Shown here: positions 30,311 to 40,805 of the stretch, piece by piece
Layout: every line of letters begins with the position of its first letter
How positions within the stretch are numbered: position 1 is the first letter of the stretch
Translations under genes and position numbers: made by a program
Assembly: GCF_006539825.1 (NCBI RefSeq)
Contig: NZ_BJNT01000009.1
Coordinates: 101,792-165,791 of the forward strand
Direction of reading: 5' to 3'
Source: Corynebacterium variabile
GTDB taxonomy: Bacteria > Actinomycetota > Actinomycetes > Mycobacteriales > Mycobacteriaceae
Length of the DNA stretch: 64,000 nucleotides
Notes under the pieces: generated by a model
The model's input: the letters and a program-made list of their open reading frames with translations, nothing else
What the model was told of the DNA's origin: nothing
Databases searched by the model: none

Positions 30311-31384
30311 CTAGACGACCTGCAGCTCGGTCGTCGACGGGTTCACTGACTCCGCACCCTCGGCGGTGACGATGTAGGTGTTCTCGATCCGCAGCCCGGT
30401 CTTCCCGGGCAGATAGACACCCGGCTCGACGGTGAGGGTCTCCCCCGCGACCAGTGTTTCGGCGGGATCGGTACGCACCGATGCCGACGGTGCCTCGTGG
30501 ACGTCGAGGCCCACGCCGTGGCCGGTGGAGTGGACGAAGTACTTGCCGTACCCCGCCTCGTCGAGGACGTCGCGGCAGGCCTTGTCGACGGCGAAGGGGC
30601 CGACGCCGGGGCGGACGGTCTCGACCCCGGCCCGGAACGAGCGGTGGACGATCTCGTAGAGTTCGCGGGCCAGTGCATCCGGCTCTCCGACGCACACGGT
30701 GCGGGTCTGGTCGGAGGCGTATCCGTCCAACCAGACACCGAAATCCACGGTGACCAGGCCCGGGACGATGACGTCCCGTGAGACTCCGGCATGGGGCTTG
30801 GCGCCGTTGGTCCCGGAAGCCAGGATCGTGTCGAAGCTCAGCCCGTCTGCTCCGGCGGAACGCAGCCGATGTTCGAGGTCGGCCGCGGCCTCGATCTCGG
30901 TGATGCCCTCACGGATGCCGCCGGCGGCGATGAATTCGGTGAAGACCGCGTCCGCGAGGTGCCCGGCCTCGCGCAGTGCGTCCAGCTCCACGTCATCCTT
31001 GACCAGGCGGGCGGATTCGACAGCACCGGCGAGGATCTCCGGGTCACCGAGCCCGCGGGCCGCCCCGACCGGCAGCCCCGGTTCGATGGCGTAGCCCTCC
31101 TCGCCGGCGACACGGGTGAGCTCGCCGAAGAGGTCGCGGGTGATCCGGATGTCCAGCCCCGGGGAGGACGCGGTCTGCTGACGGATCTGGGTGTCGTATC
31201 GTCCGTCGGTGACGATGGTGCCGGTGCCGTCGGTGCCCAGCAGCAGCGCGGCGTTCGAGCCCGTGAACCCGGAGAGGTACCGGATGTTCTTCAGGTCACT
31301 GACCAGCAGATGACGGTGGCCGGCAGCGGCGATGGTCCGGGCGACGGCGGCCCGGCGGGAGGAGTGGTCGACAGGTGCGCTCAT
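30311..31384 (-). CDS. pepQ: Xaa-Pro aminopeptidase/dipeptidase (M24)
   Basis: 357 aa. An N-terminal creatinase-like domain (about 1-125) precedes the pita-bread M24 peptidase domain. Metal ligands are all visible: Asp in VTVDFGVW, Asp in SDQTRT, His in HSTGHGVGLDVHE, Glu in VEPGVYLPG and Glu in RIENTY. It removes residues next to proline from peptides. It lies between aroQ and efp, as in related genomes. Whether it prefers Xaa-Pro dipeptides or longer peptides cannot be told from sequence. Confidence 0.9.
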   Translation of the reverse strand: MSAPVDHSSRRAAVARTIAAAGHRHLLVSDLKNIRYLSGFTGSNAALLLGTDGTGTIVTDGRYDTQIRQQTASSPGLDIRITRDLFGELTRVAGEEGYAIEPGLPVGAARGLGDPEILAGAVESARLVKDDVELDALREAGHLADAVFTEFIAAGGIREGITEIEAAADLEHRLRSAGADGLSFDTILASGTNGAKPHAGVSRDVIVPGLVTVDFGVWLDGYASDQTRTVCVGEPDALARELYEIVHRSFRAGVETVRPGVGPFAVDKACRDVLDEAGYGKYFVHSTGHGVGLDVHEAPSASVRTDPAETLVAGETLTVEPGVYLPGKTGLRIENTYIVTAEGAESVNPSTTELQVV

Positions 31385-31409
31385 GGCCCCCGAGACTACG
31401 CCCGGGAGA

Positions 31410-31841
31410 TCAACGCTGCGCGAGGAATTCCAGGGCGGCGGTGTAACCGTAGGTGCCCAGTCCGACGATCACACCGGCGGCACCTGCCGAGAGGTAGCTG
31501 TGGTGCCGGAACTCCTCGCGGGCGTGGACATTGGAGATGTGGACCTCCACGTAGCCGGCACCGTCGGTGATCTCGGCCAGGGCGTCCTTGAGGACCACCG
31601 ACGTGTGGGTGAGACCTCCGGCGTTGATGATCACGGCGTCCCCTTCGTCGGCGGCGCGGTGGATCCGGTCGAGGATCTCACCCTCACAGTTGGACTGGAA
31701 GAAGTCGATCTCCGTGCCCAGCTCACCGGCTCGGGCGCGCAGCCCCTCCTCGATGTCTGCCAGGGTGGTCGCACCGTAGATGTCCGGCTGACGCTTGCCG
31801 AGCCGGTCGAGGTTCGGGCCGTTGACGACGAGGACGCTCAT
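31410..31841 (-). CDS. aroQ: 3-Dehydroquinate dehydratase, type II
   Basis: 143 aa from ATG 31841, which overlaps the aroB stop (ATGA) and has AGGAGC upstream. It dehydrates 3-dehydroquinate in the shikimate pathway. Type II signatures: [17 protein letters not shown] with the catalytic Tyr, [19 protein letters not shown], and [15 protein letters not shown] with the catalytic His. Length is standard. It ends the aroC-aroKB-aroQ run. Confidence 0.95.
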   Translation of the reverse strand: MSVLVVNGPNLDRLGKRQPDIYGATTLADIEEGLRARAGELGTEIDFFQSNCEGEILDRIHRAADEGDAVIINAGGLTHTSVVLKDALAEITDGAGYVEVHISNVHAREEFRHHSYLSAGAAGVIVGLGTYGYTAALEFLAQR

Positions 31842-32935
31842 GTCCACTGCTCCTTCAGGGTGGCGGTGTAGGCGGCCTGCAGTGCCGCGTTCTCCGGGGC
31901 TTCGAGGCGCACCGGAGCGTAGGGCAGGCCGTCCCGGTCGGACAGGACGACAATGCGGATGTGACCGTCGCGGTTCTTCTTGTCGCGGCCCATGACCTCC
32001 AGCAGTTCCTCGAGGGATGCTCCGTCGTAGCTGGTCGGCAGGCCGACGGAGGTGAGGATCCGGCGGTGACGGGCCACGGCGTCCTCCCCGAGAAGACCGA
32101 CGGCGTGGGCCAGCTCCGCTTCATAGACCATGCCGACGGCGACGGCCCAGCCGTGGCGCCAGCGGTAGCTCTCGTGCTGCTCTACGGCATGTCCGTAGGT
32201 GTGTCCGTAGTTGAGGATCTCCCGCAGCGAGGACTCGCGCAGGTCCTGTCCGACAACATCTGCCTTGACCTTCACCGCCAGTTCGATGAGTTCAGGCAGT
32301 GAGCCGCGCGGATCGAGTGCGGCGGCGGGATCGGACTCGTAGATGTCGAGGATCTCCGGGTCGCGGATGAAGCCGGTCTTGACGATCTCGGCCGAACCGG
32401 CGGAAATCTCCTTGGCGGGGAGCGTGTCGAGGACCTCGAGGTCCACCAGGACGGCGGAGGGTTCGTGGAAGGAGCCGACGAGGTTCTTGCCGGCGGCGGT
32501 GTTGATTCCGGTCTTGCCGCCGACCGCGGCATCCACCATGGCCAGCAGGGTGGTCGGGTACTGGACGACGCGGATACCGCGCATCCAGGTCGCGGCGATG
32601 AAGCCTGCGAGATCGGTGGTCGCGCCGCCGCCGACGCCCACGATGACGTCCTGGCGGGACAGTCCGGCGTCCGCGCAGACGTCCCAGCACTCGGCGGCAC
32701 CGGCGACGGTCTTGGCGTCCTCGGCGTCCGGGGTCTCGTGCAGGACCGGCTCGATGCCGGCGGCACGCAGGCCCTCGGCGATATAACGGGCACGTTCCGC
32801 CAGCGGAGGTTGGTGCAGGATAACGGCACGGGAGGCGCCCGGGACGGCCTCGGCGACATGGCCGGTGAGGTCACGGCCGATGACGACGTCATAGGGGTTG
32901 TCGGTGGCAACGTGGACGCGACGGACGTCGGTCAT
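31838..32935 (-). CDS. aroB: 3-Dehydroquinate synthase from the internal start
   Basis: Alternative product of the fused frame: 365 aa beginning at ATG 32935, six bases after a perfect AAGGAG (32947-32942). This gives a normal-length AroB with a typical N-terminus. AroB cyclises DAHP to 3-dehydroquinate using NAD and a divalent metal. The junction sequence TGACATGAC is the same as at the aroC-aroK border, suggesting that stop and start once overlapped here as well. Confidence 0.6.
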   Translation of the reverse strand: MTDVRRVHVATDNPYDVVIGRDLTGHVAEAVPGASRAVILHQPPLAERARYIAEGLRAAGIEPVLHETPDAEDAKTVAGAAECWDVCADAGLSRQDVIVGVGGGATTDLAGFIAATWMRGIRVVQYPTTLLAMVDAAVGGKTGINTAAGKNLVGSFHEPSAVLVDLEVLDTLPAKEISAGSAEIVKTGFIRDPEILDIYESDPAAALDPRGSLPELIELAVKVKADVVGQDLRESSLREILNYGHTYGHAVEQHESYRWRHGWAVAVGMVYEAELAHAVGLLGEDAVARHRRILTSVGLPTSYDGASLEELLEVMGRDKKNRDGHIRIVVLSDRDGLPYAPVRLEAPENAALQAAYTATLKEQWT

Positions 32936-33475
32936 GTCAGGCTCCTTGACTGAGGTGGTGGTCTCGAGGAACTGGAGGATCTCGGAGACGATGTGGCGTG
33001 GGGCGCGACCCTCACTGGTCACGGTGAGGTCGCTGACCTCGTCGTAGAACGGGGCACGCTCGGTCTGCAATTGACGGTACCGGGCCACGGGGTCATCGGC
33101 CGCGACGACCGGGCGGTTCGCGTCCCCGGAGGTGCGCCGTGCGCCCTCCTCCGGAGTGACCTTGAGGTGGACGACGAGGTCGTCGGCGAGCAGTGCCCGG
33201 GTCTTCGCGGAGATCACCGCGCCGCCGCCGAGGGAGACGATGCCGTCGGTGCGCAGGGCGTCGGCGACGTGCCTCTCCTCCAGCTCCCGGAAGGCAGGTT
33301 CACCGAGCTCACTGAAGACCTCGCCGCATCGACGGCCGTAGTCATCCTCGATGAGGGTGTCGGTATCCACCACGCCGCAGTCAAGCTCCTTGGCGAGATA
33401 CCGGCCGATCGTGGATTTGCCGGCGCCGGGCAGCCCGACGAGGACGAGACGCGGACGCCGCCGACCGGTCGTCAT
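31838..33475 (-). CDS. aroKB: In-frame fusion of shikimate kinase and 3-dehydroquinate synthase
   Basis: A single 545-codon frame. Residues 1-175 are shikimate kinase: P-loop GLPGAGKST at 14-22, DTD, and [12 protein letters not shown] with the shikimate-site residues. Residues 181-545 are 3-dehydroquinate synthase: [40 protein letters not shown] with metal histidines. There is no stop between the domains, whereas corynebacterial aroK and aroB are usually separate. At the junction an AAGGAG and an ATG (32935) remain, so AroB can probably also be made alone. The start at 33475 is one base after the aroC stop. A recent loss of the aroK stop, a true bifunctional enzyme or a base-call error are the options. 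Confidence 0.85.
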   Translation of the reverse strand: MTTGRRRPRLVLVGLPGAGKSTIGRYLAKELDCGVVDTDTLIEDDYGRRCGEVFSELGEPAFRELEERHVADALRTDGIVSLGGGAVISAKTRALLADDLVVHLKVTPEEGARRTSGDANRPVVAADDPVARYRQLQTERAPFYDEVSDLTVTSEGRAPRHIVSEILQFLETTTSVKEPDMTDVRRVHVATDNPYDVVIGRDLTGHVAEAVPGASRAVILHQPPLAERARYIAEGLRAAGIEPVLHETPDAEDAKTVAGAAECWDVCADAGLSRQDVIVGVGGGATTDLAGFIAATWMRGIRVVQYPTTLLAMVDAAVGGKTGINTAAGKNLVGSFHEPSAVLVDLEVLDTLPAKEISAGSAEIVKTGFIRDPEILDIYESDPAAALDPRGSLPELIELAVKVKADVVGQDLRESSLREILNYGHTYGHAVEQHESYRWRHGWAVAVGMVYEAELAHAVGLLGEDAVARHRRILTSVGLPTSYDGASLEELLEVMGRDKKNRDGHIRIVVLSDRDGLPYAPVRLEAPENAALQAAYTATLKEQWT

Positions 33476-33476
33476 G

Positions 33477-34697
33477 TCAGTTATCGTCCCAGCGCAGCCG
33501 GGAGTCGACCTCGGCGATGTAGGCGGCGTAGTTACGCTTCGTCTCCGCCAGCGAGTCGCCACCGAACTTCTCGAGCAGGGAGCGGGCGATGACCAGGGCC
33601 ACCATGGACTCGGCGACGACACCGGCGGCGGGGACCGCGCAGACGTCGGAGCGCTGGTGGATGCCGGTGGCCTTCTTTCCGGTGTCGGTGTCGACCGTGG
33701 CCAGGGCACGCGGGACGGTGGAGATCGGCTTCATGGCGGCACGCACACGCAGTGGCTCGCCGTTGGTCATGCCACCCTCCAGGCCGCCGGCCCGGTTGGT
33801 GTGCCGCTCGATGCCGTCCTCGCCGACGAAGATCTCGTCGTGCGCCTCGGAACCCCGGCGGCGGGCCTGGGCGAAGCCGTCACCGACCTCCACGCCCTTG
33901 ATGGCCTGGATGCTCATGAGCGCCTGGGCGAGCTGGCCGTCGAGACGGGCGTCCCAGGCGACGTGGCTGCCGAGACCGACGGGCAGGCCGGTGACGACGA
34001 CTTCGACGATGCCGCCGAGGGTGTCGCCGGACTTCTTCGCCTTCTCGATCTCCTCGATCATGGACTTTTCGTGGGCGTCGCTCTGCGCGGTGAAGGCGCG
34101 GACCGGGGAGGCGTCGACGGCGTCCAGGTCGGCGGCGGTCGGCGCGGGTCCGTCGTAGGTGTCGGACGGGCCGATCGAGAGGACGTGGCTGACGACCTCG
34201 GAGCCGGTGACCTCACGCAGCAGGGCGCGGGCGACGGTACCGGCGGCGACACGGGCGGCGGTCTCGCGGGCGCTGGAACGCTCGAGGATCGGCCGGGCCT
34301 CGGTGTGACCGTACTTCAGCATGCCGGAGAGATCGGCGTGACCGGGACGCGGCCGGGTCAGCCGGGCACCGCGCCCGGAGTTCATCTCCTTGGCGACCTC
34401 GGGGTCATCGGTGTCCACCGGGTCGGCGGACATGATGGTGGTCCACTTGGGCCACTCGGTGTTGCCGACCATCACGGCGACCGGCGATCCGAGGGTCAGT
34501 CCGTGCCGGACTCCGCCGAGGAAGGTGACCTCGTCGGCCTCGAACTTCATCCGGGCGCCACGGCCGTAGCCGAGACGGCGGCGTGCGAGTTCACGGGAGA
34601 CGTCCGCACGGGTGACAGGCACGCCGGCGGGCATGTTCTCCACGATGGTGACAAGGGCCTGGCCGTGGGATTCCCCGGCAGTCGTCCAACGAAGCAT
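33477..34697 (-). CDS. aroC: Chorismate synthase
   Basis: 406 aa from ATG 34697, giving the family start [12 protein letters not shown]; an in-frame extension of 21 codons upstream is not conserved-looking. The enzyme converts EPSP to chorismate with reduced FMN. Signatures: GESHGQAL with the catalytic His, [16 protein letters not shown], and [14 protein letters not shown]. It heads the shikimate run aroC-aroKB-aroQ and is separated from the peptidase gene upstream by 79 bases. Confidence 0.96.
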   Translation of the reverse strand: MLRWTTAGESHGQALVTIVENMPAGVPVTRADVSRELARRRLGYGRGARMKFEADEVTFLGGVRHGLTLGSPVAVMVGNTEWPKWTTIMSADPVDTDDPEVAKEMNSGRGARLTRPRPGHADLSGMLKYGHTEARPILERSSARETAARVAAGTVARALLREVTGSEVVSHVLSIGPSDTYDGPAPTAADLDAVDASPVRAFTAQSDAHEKSMIEEIEKAKKSGDTLGGIVEVVVTGLPVGLGSHVAWDARLDGQLAQALMSIQAIKGVEVGDGFAQARRRGSEAHDEIFVGEDGIERHTNRAGGLEGGMTNGEPLRVRAAMKPISTVPRALATVDTDTGKKATGIHQRSDVCAVPAAGVVAESMVALVIARSLLEKFGGDSLAETKRNYAAYIAEVDSRLRWDDN

Positions 34698-34776
34698 GCG
34701 CTTATTGTGACACGTCCGCGTTCTGCGCGTCACATGACCCCACCTCACGGGGTGGAACACTCCCCGGTCACTCGTG

Positions 34777-35223
34777 TCACATCGTGAGAAGAACGCCGAA
34801 CCAGGTGCCCGTCAGCATTCCCGGACCGTGCGGGAGCCCGGCCCTGCACCGCAGTGCCGCGCACGGAACGACGGCGAGACACAGGGTGATCACGGACGAC
34901 ATCGCGACTGCGATCCACCATCCGACGGGCCCACCGGATACGGCGGCCACCGCGCCGAGGGAGAGTGAGAGCTTGGCGTCTCCTCCGCCGATGCGAAGTC
35001 GGGGGCTGATCATCCCGGGCACCGCACACAGTGCCCACCAGGCCAGCGCACCGGTCAGTGCCCACGGTCGACCGTCGAGGATGCACCACAGCCACACCAC
35101 AGCGGCAGCAGGCAGGGAGAGTGAGTCCGGCAGTCGCCGCTCCCTCAGATCGGTGACGGTCAGAGCGACCGACCAGACCAGCGCCACGGTCAGTACCACG
35201 GCATCCCACAGATACCCCCACAC
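34777..35223 (-). CDS. A24-family prepilin-type peptidase, catalytic domain only
   Basis: 148 aa, GTG start, with four to five hydrophobic segments. The two aspartates of the A24 membrane aspartyl proteases are present: [10 protein letters not shown] near residue 25 and [12 protein letters not shown] near 80. The N-terminal methylase domain of full-length PilD/TadV-type enzymes is absent, so the length matches the small TadV/CpaA class. No pilin or tad genes are in the window, so the substrate is unknown. It lies between aroE and aroC, as in other corynebacteria. Confidence 0.82.
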   Translation of the reverse strand: MWGYLWDAVVLTVALVWSVALTVTDLRERRLPDSLSLPAAAVVWLWCILDGRPWALTGALAWWALCAVPGMISPRLRIGGGDAKLSLSLGAVAAVSGGPVGWWIAVAMSSVITLCLAVVPCAALRCRAGLPHGPGMLTGTWFGVLLTM

Positions 35224-35287
35224 GGTGCCTGTCCCCCTACCTTCCCTTAGTCCCCCACAGTCCCTTAGCTCAGCCCCTCAGCCAGGT

Positions 35288-36211
35288 TCACCGGCCGCGG
35301 AGCCCGAGGTGCTTCTGCAGTGCAGCGTACATGGCCCCGGCAGAGGCGGTGGCGCCGGTGAACTGCCGGAACTGTTCCGCACCCTGCCCTGCCAACATGA
35401 GCAGGCCGTCGGCGACGGGGCGTCCGGCGGCCACCGCCTCGGTCAGCAGGTGGGTCGGGTACGGGTCGTAGATCACGTCGACGACCGCGCCGGCCCGGGA
35501 AAGCTCGTCGGTGTACTCACCGGCCGCAGACTCCGGGACGGTGGAGACGAGGACGTCGCATCCGGCACACACGGACGCGAGCTCCGGAGCGTCCAGCCGG
35601 TTCCACGAGAACTCCATCCCGTAGCTCTCCACCAGTGCCCTGAGGTTGAGCGCCTTGTCGGAGCGGGCGAGTACGTCCACCCGGTGCACCCCGTGGGCTG
35701 CGAAGGCGGCGACGGTCGGTCGGGCGGTCCCCCCGTTGCCGACGACGGCGGCACGACTCGGCGCCGTATCACCGAGAACGGCGTCGAGGCAGGCCGTGAC
35801 ACCGACGACATCGGTGTTGTCGGCCAGCCACCGTCCGGTCTGCGCACCGTCGCTGTCTCGCAGCGGCACCAGGGTGTTCGCACTGCCGATGGCGGCGGCC
35901 CGGTCGGTGACCTCGTCAGCGAGGGTCAGGGCGTGGGGCTTGCCGGGCATGGTGACCGAGAATCCCGCCACGCAGGCCGGTGAGCCGCTGAGCAGACGCC
36001 GGATCTCGTCCTCCTCCCCGGCCTCGACCCGGACGTACCGGAAACCGGGGACGATTCCCGCGTCCTGTGCGGCGCCGGCGTGGATGACCGGGGACAGGGA
36101 ATGTGCGACCGGTCGGCCGAGTACCGCGCAGAGGGTGATATCCGGGGACCCGGCGGCGAGAGCGAGGAAGCCCTCGACGTCGTAGACGTCGGCGGACGGA
36201 CTACCGGGCAC
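35288..36211 (-). CDS. aroE: Shikimate dehydrogenase
   Basis: 307 aa with a GTG start overlapping the mltG stop by 11 bases. It reduces 3-dehydroshikimate with NAD(P)H. The shikimate-binding SLSPVIHAGA is near residue 38, catalytic Lys in VTMPGKPHA, NTDVVGV, and the nucleotide fold VGNGGTARPTVAAF; the usual GAGG is VGNGGT here. The C-terminal part has VDVIYDPYPT. The first 20 residues are poorly conserved, so a later start is possible. The N-terminal Rossmann site deviates slightly from E. coli AroE. Confidence 0.88.
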   Translation of the reverse strand: MPGSPSADVYDVEGFLALAAGSPDITLCAVLGRPVAHSLSPVIHAGAAQDAGIVPGFRYVRVEAGEEDEIRRLLSGSPACVAGFSVTMPGKPHALTLADEVTDRAAAIGSANTLVPLRDSDGAQTGRWLADNTDVVGVTACLDAVLGDTAPSRAAVVGNGGTARPTVAAFAAHGVHRVDVLARSDKALNLRALVESYGMEFSWNRLDAPELASVCAGCDVLVSTVPESAAGEYTDELSRAGAVVDVIYDPYPTHLLTEAVAAGRPVADGLLMLAGQGAEQFRQFTGATASAGAMYAALQKHLGLRGR

Positions 36212-37385
36212 TGTCGAGCACCCCGTTGGCGCGGGATTCCTCGATGGCGTCCTCGTGGGCCTGGAAGTCCCGGTTGAACACCGTGGTGCCCTCCTGGTCG
36301 ACGGTCACGAAGTAGAGCCAGTCGCCCTCGGCAGGGCGTTCGACGGCCTGCATCGCCTCCACACCGGGCGAGGCGATCGGGGTGTCCGGCAGCCCCTTCT
36401 TGGCGTAGGTGTTCCACGGGGTCTGGCGTCCGCGGTCCTCATCCGTGGTGGCGACCTCCTGCTCGTCGACGTCGTAGTTGACTGTCGAGTCGAACTGGAG
36501 CATCTGGTCTTCGTTGAGGCGGTTGAGGATGACACGGGCGACTTTGTCGAAGTCACCGGCGGGAGCCTCGCGCTCGACGAGCGATGCGGCCGTGAGCACC
36601 TGGTAGGGCGTCAGTCCGACGGTCGAGGCCATCTCGACCAGCCCCGTGCCCTCGTACTCGGTGACGGACGAGGTCACCAGTTCACGGACGATCTCGAGCG
36701 GCTCAGCGGTCGGGTCGAAGACGTGGATGCCGGGTGAGATGAGGCCCTCGATGCGGCGACCGTCGTCACCACGGGCGTCGACCTCGGAGGTGGCCCAGTC
36801 CGGCACGCCGAGATCGGCCGGCGCGGTCCGGGCGATGACCTCGTGGAGCTGGTCGACGGTCACACAGTTCTCGAGCCCGTCGGTGAGACCCTCACGGCAG
36901 GAGTTCTGGGCGATCATCGACAGGATGCCGGTCCGCGGATCCCCACCGACGACAGCGGTGTCGTCGAGAGTCGAACCGTTGGGCACGTCGATGACACCCA
37001 GCCGACGTTCATCGTCGGTGAGAGCATCAAGGGCGGAGTCCGCCGACATCTTCTCCTGCAGTGCGTAGTACCCCGCCTGCAGGTCGCGGAACTCCCCGGC
37101 CTGCTCGGCGCGGTCAGCGGCGCTGATGATCGCGGACCTGGAACCCACGACGTTGTCGTCGAGGAGCTGTGGGACGAGACCGGAGACGGTGTCCCCGTCC
37201 TCGACGCGCACCAGGACGACCTTGCCGTTGCCGTCACCGTCGTAGTCCCTGGTTCCGACGACCTCGCGTTGCCAGTAGACATAGGCGACGACGAAGACCA
37301 GCAGGATGACCAGGGCCGCGCCGACGGCGATGGACCACTGACGGCGACGACGGTATCTCGGGGAGATGGAGGTTGTACTCGGCAT
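36201..37385 (-). CDS. mltG: Endolytic peptidoglycan transglycosylase MltG
   Basis: 394 aa. A short basic cytoplasmic tail is followed by one membrane helix at about 16-37 and a periplasmic LysM-like plus YceG domain. The catalytic Glu is in AASLVEREAP, followed by VARVILNRL and the conserved STVNYDV and TPWNTYAKKGLPDTPIASPG. MltG cleaves nascent glycan strands and helps set their length. It sits between ruvX and aroE, the conserved alaS-ruvX-mltG-aroE order. Confidence 0.94.
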   Translation of the reverse strand: MPSTTSISPRYRRRRQWSIAVGAALVILLVFVVAYVYWQREVVGTRDYDGDGNGKVVLVRVEDGDTVSGLVPQLLDDNVVGSRSAIISAADRAEQAGEFRDLQAGYYALQEKMSADSALDALTDDERRLGVIDVPNGSTLDDTAVVGGDPRTGILSMIAQNSCREGLTDGLENCVTVDQLHEVIARTAPADLGVPDWATSEVDARGDDGRRIEGLISPGIHVFDPTAEPLEIVRELVTSSVTEYEGTGLVEMASTVGLTPYQVLTAASLVEREAPAGDFDKVARVILNRLNEDQMLQFDSTVNYDVDEQEVATTDEDRGRQTPWNTYAKKGLPDTPIASPGVEAMQAVERPAEGDWLYFVTVDQEGTTVFNRDFQAHEDAIEESRANGVLDSAR

Positions 37386-37471
37386 TGCTGTAGTTCTCCG
37401 CGCCTTTCCAGAGCACGGGAGTGCTCACAGGGGATACTGCATTCTCAGTCGATCATTCTCGCACAAAAAGA

Positions 37472-38008
37472 TCACGAATCGTTATCTGGCCCGCCGTGTC
37501 GCGCAGAAAATGCCTTCCGGGCATCCAACCAGCCCTGCAGAATGTGCACGGCAGCGGCCTGGTCGATGCGGGACCGGCCCTTCTTCTGGTTCACTCCCGA
37601 CGCATGCATGGCGTTCGTCGCAGCCATGGTCGACATGCGTTCGTCGACGAGCCGGACGGGGATGTCGAGGTTCTTGCGCAACCTGGTGGCGTAGTTCTCC
37701 GCCCGTCGGGTCGACCGGGTGCGGTGGGACCGCAGGGACACGGGCAGCCCGACGACGACCTCCACCACGAAGTTCTCGGCGATGAGCTCGAGCACGTGGT
37801 CGAACTCCTCCCCCGGCCAGGCGCCGCTGGTCTTGTCCGCCTGGACGGTCTCCAGCGGGGTGGCGAGGATGCCGTCGGGGTCGGACAGGGACACCCCGAT
37901 CCGGACGGTGCCGACGTCGAGACCGAGGCGGCGGCCTCGACCCGGGTCGTCGTCACCGGGACGGTCCGGCACCGGATCCGGGCGCTGCTGCCGATTCTGC
38001 TCAGTCAC
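37472..38008 (-). CDS. ruvX: Putative pre-16S rRNA nuclease / Holliday junction resolvase YqgF
   Basis: 178 aa, GTG start 13 bases after alaS. RNase H-like fold: GLDVGTVRIGVSLSD near residue 29 holds the first acidic residue, VVGLPVSLR and VRLVDERMSTMAA follow, and the last acidic residue is in the segment IDQAAAVHILQGWLD. It is thought to mature 16S rRNA ends. The N-terminal 25 residues are a charged extension. Confidence 0.92.
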   Translation of the reverse strand: MTEQNRQQRPDPVPDRPGDDDPGRGRRLGLDVGTVRIGVSLSDPDGILATPLETVQADKTSGAWPGEEFDHVLELIAENFVVEVVVGLPVSLRSHRTRSTRRAENYATRLRKNLDIPVRLVDERMSTMAATNAMHASGVNQKKGRSRIDQAAAVHILQGWLDARKAFSARHGGPDNDS

Positions 38009-38021
38009 GTCGGCCCGCGTC

Positions 38022-40757
38022 CTACTTGACGCCGGTGGCGTCGGCGACGATGTCGCGGACAGCCTTCACGGCGGCGTCGATACCGGCGGCGTCTGAACCC
38101 GAGCCCTGGGCCATGGCGGGCTTACCGCCACCGCGTCCACCGACGTAGGGCGCGACGGTCTTGATGATGTCCCCGGCCTTGACCCCGGCGGCGACGGCCG
38201 CATCGGTGGCGGCGGCGATGAACGGCACCTTGCCCGACTCCGGGTCGGAGGAGATGAAGAAGATCACGCCGGCGTCCGAGCCGGCACGGGACTTCGCCTC
38301 AGTGGCGAGAGTGCGCAGGTCACCGGCGACGATACCGTCCGGGACGCGCGCTGCGACGACACGGATGTCGCCGACCATGGTGGCCTGCAGAAGGTAGTCG
38401 CCGACCTTCGCGGACAGTTCCGCGGTGCGGAACTGGGCGATACGCTTCTCCGCCTCATTCAGGCGGGTGGTCAGGGCCTCCACCCGATCCGGCAGCTCCT
38501 CGGACGGGATGCGGAGCTGGGACGCCAGAGCACCGGAGAGCTTGTGCTGGTCGGAAAGGAACCGGAAGGAATCCACACCGCTGTAGGCCTCGATTCGACG
38601 GACGCCGGAGCCGACCGAGGACTCACCGAGCACGGCCACCGGGCCGATCTGGGAAGAGTGCTCGACGTGGATACCACCGCACAGCTCCATGGAGAACGGG
38701 CCGCCGATCTCGACGACGCGCACCTCAGAGCCGTAGTTCTCACCGAACAGGGCCATCGCACCCATCGCCTTGGCCTCGTCGAGGCTGGTCTCGATGGTGT
38801 TGACCTGGTAGTCGGCGTCCACCGCCTCATTGGCGATCAGCTCGATCCGACGCAGCTGGTCGGCGGTGAGCTGCTCACCGTAATTGAAGTCGAAACGCAG
38901 GTAGCCGGGCTTGTTCAGCGAGCCCGCCTGGACGGCGGTCGGGCCGAGCACCTGACGCAGGGCGGCGTGGATCATGTGCGTGCCGGAGTGCGCCTGGCGT
39001 GCCTTGTGCCGCCAGGTGTGGTCGACGGTGGCGGTGACCCGCTGGCCGACAGCGAACTCACCACCGGTGACGGTGACATTGTGCAGCCAGACCTTCTTAC
39101 CGGTCTTCTGCACGTCGTCGACGGTCGCCGCGCCACCGGTTCCGGTGATCTGGCCGCGATCGGCGAGCTGTCCACCGGCCTCGGCGTAGAACGGGGTCTG
39201 GTCCAGGATCAGCTGGACCTTCTGCCCCTCGCCGGCCCGCTCGACGAGAGCGCCCCCGGCGACTATACCGAGGATCGATCCCTCGGCCTCGGTGCTGTCG
39301 TAGCCGAGGAAGACGGTCGGGTGGTTGTCGACGAAGGGCCGGTAGACGGCGACGTCGGCATGGTCGTGCTTCTTGGCACGGTTGTCGGCCTTGGCGCGGG
39401 CCTTCTGCTCGGCCATGCGGGCGTCGAAGCCCTCCTTGTCCACGGTCAGACCGGACTCAGCGGCCATCTCGACGGTGAGGTCGATCGGGAAGCCGTGGGT
39501 GTCGTGCAGCGAGAACGCGGCGTCGCCACTCAGCTCGGTCAGGCCCGAGCCCTTGACCTGGGCGGCGACAGTCTCGAACAGACGGGTGCCGGATTCGAGA
39601 GTCTTGAGGAAGGCGGTCTCCTCGCCCACCGCGACAGCGCGGATACGCTCCCAGTTGTCGGCGATCTCCGGGTAGGACGGGGTCATGGTGGAACGCACGG
39701 TGTCCATGAGCTTCTCCATGGTCACACCGGTGGCACCCAGCAGACGGGCGGAACGGATGATACGGCGCAGCAGGCGACGCAGGATGTAACCGCGACCCTC
39801 GTTGCCCGGGGTGACCCCGTCGAGGATGAGCATCAGGCCGGTACGGCAGTGGTCGGCGATGACGCGGAAACGGATGTCGTCGGTGTGCGCGGCGTGGTAG
39901 TCGGCCGACTCGGTGTCGCCGGCCTTGATGAGCTGCTCACTGCGGCCGTAGGTCGCGCCGGTGAGGTCCTCGGCGACCTTGATCACCGGGGCGAGGAGGT
40001 CGGTCTCGTAGACGTTCTCGACGCCCTGGAGGATGCAGGCGACACGCTCGACACCCATACCGGTGTCGATGTTCTTCTTGGGCAGCGGGCCCACGATCTC
40101 GAAGTCGTCCTTGCCGATGCCCTTGCCGCGCTCATTCTGCATGAACACGAGGTTCCACAGCTCGATGTAGCGGGTGTCGTCGACGACCGGTCCGCCGTAC
40201 TCCCCGTACTCCTCGCCACGGTCGTAGTAGATCTCCGAGCAGGGGCCGCACGGGCCGGGGACGCCCATCGACCAGTAGTTGTCGGCCATGCCGAGGCGCT
40301 GGATCCGTTCCTCGGGGATACCGATCTTCTCGTGCCAGATCTGGGCGGCCTCGTCGTCGTCGAGGTAGACGGTGACCCAGAGGCGGTCCTTGTCCAGCCC
40401 GAATCCGCCCTCGTCGACCGGGTCGGTGAGCAGCGACCATGCGTGGCTGATCGCGCCTTCCTTGAAGTACTGGCCGAAGGAGAAGTTGCCGGCCATCTGG
40501 AAGAAGGTGTTGTGGCGGGTGGTGATGCCCACCTCCTCGATGTCGAGGGTGCGCACACACTTCTGGATGGAGGTGGCGGTGCCGTTGGGGAACGGCGGGT
40601 TCTGCTCGCCCAGGAAGTAGGGTTTGAAGGGCACCATGCCGGCGTTGACGAAGAGCAGGTTCGGATCGTCGAGGATCAGCGAGGCGCTGGGCACCTCTGC
40701 GTGACCGGCCTTGACGTAGTGGTTGATGAATCGCTCACGGATCTCATGCGTCTGCAC
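38022..40757 (-). CDS. alaS: Alanyl-tRNA synthetase
   Basis: 911 aa, GTG start. Class II catalytic core with [19 protein letters not shown] and the tRNA-recognition region, editing domain with [11 protein letters not shown] and [13 protein letters not shown] (four zinc-type ligands), and a C-terminal C-Ala domain with the [15 protein letters not shown] motif. It charges tRNA-Ala and clears Ser/Gly mischarging. It is the head gene of alaS-ruvX-mltG-aroE and lies 48 bases from rarA. Confidence 0.97.
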   Translation of the reverse strand: MQTHEIRERFINHYVKAGHAEVPSASLILDDPNLLFVNAGMVPFKPYFLGEQNPPFPNGTATSIQKCVRTLDIEEVGITTRHNTFFQMAGNFSFGQYFKEGAISHAWSLLTDPVDEGGFGLDKDRLWVTVYLDDDEAAQIWHEKIGIPEERIQRLGMADNYWSMGVPGPCGPCSEIYYDRGEEYGEYGGPVVDDTRYIELWNLVFMQNERGKGIGKDDFEIVGPLPKKNIDTGMGVERVACILQGVENVYETDLLAPVIKVAEDLTGATYGRSEQLIKAGDTESADYHAAHTDDIRFRVIADHCRTGLMLILDGVTPGNEGRGYILRRLLRRIIRSARLLGATGVTMEKLMDTVRSTMTPSYPEIADNWERIRAVAVGEETAFLKTLESGTRLFETVAAQVKGSGLTELSGDAAFSLHDTHGFPIDLTVEMAAESGLTVDKEGFDARMAEQKARAKADNRAKKHDHADVAVYRPFVDNHPTVFLGYDSTEAEGSILGIVAGGALVERAGEGQKVQLILDQTPFYAEAGGQLADRGQITGTGGAATVDDVQKTGKKVWLHNVTVTGGEFAVGQRVTATVDHTWRHKARQAHSGTHMIHAALRQVLGPTAVQAGSLNKPGYLRFDFNYGEQLTADQLRRIELIANEAVDADYQVNTIETSLDEAKAMGAMALFGENYGSEVRVVEIGGPFSMELCGGIHVEHSSQIGPVAVLGESSVGSGVRRIEAYSGVDSFRFLSDQHKLSGALASQLRIPSEELPDRVEALTTRLNEAEKRIAQFRTAELSAKVGDYLLQATMVGDIRVVAARVPDGIVAGDLRTLATEAKSRAGSDAGVIFFISSDPESGKVPFIAAATDAAVAAGVKAGDIIKTVAPYVGGRGGGKPAMAQGSGSDAAGIDAAVKAVRDIVADATGVK

Positions 40758-40805
40758 GGTGTTGGCAACCTTCTTGCTTGTCTCGGGGCTTTACCGGGAA
40801 AGAGT

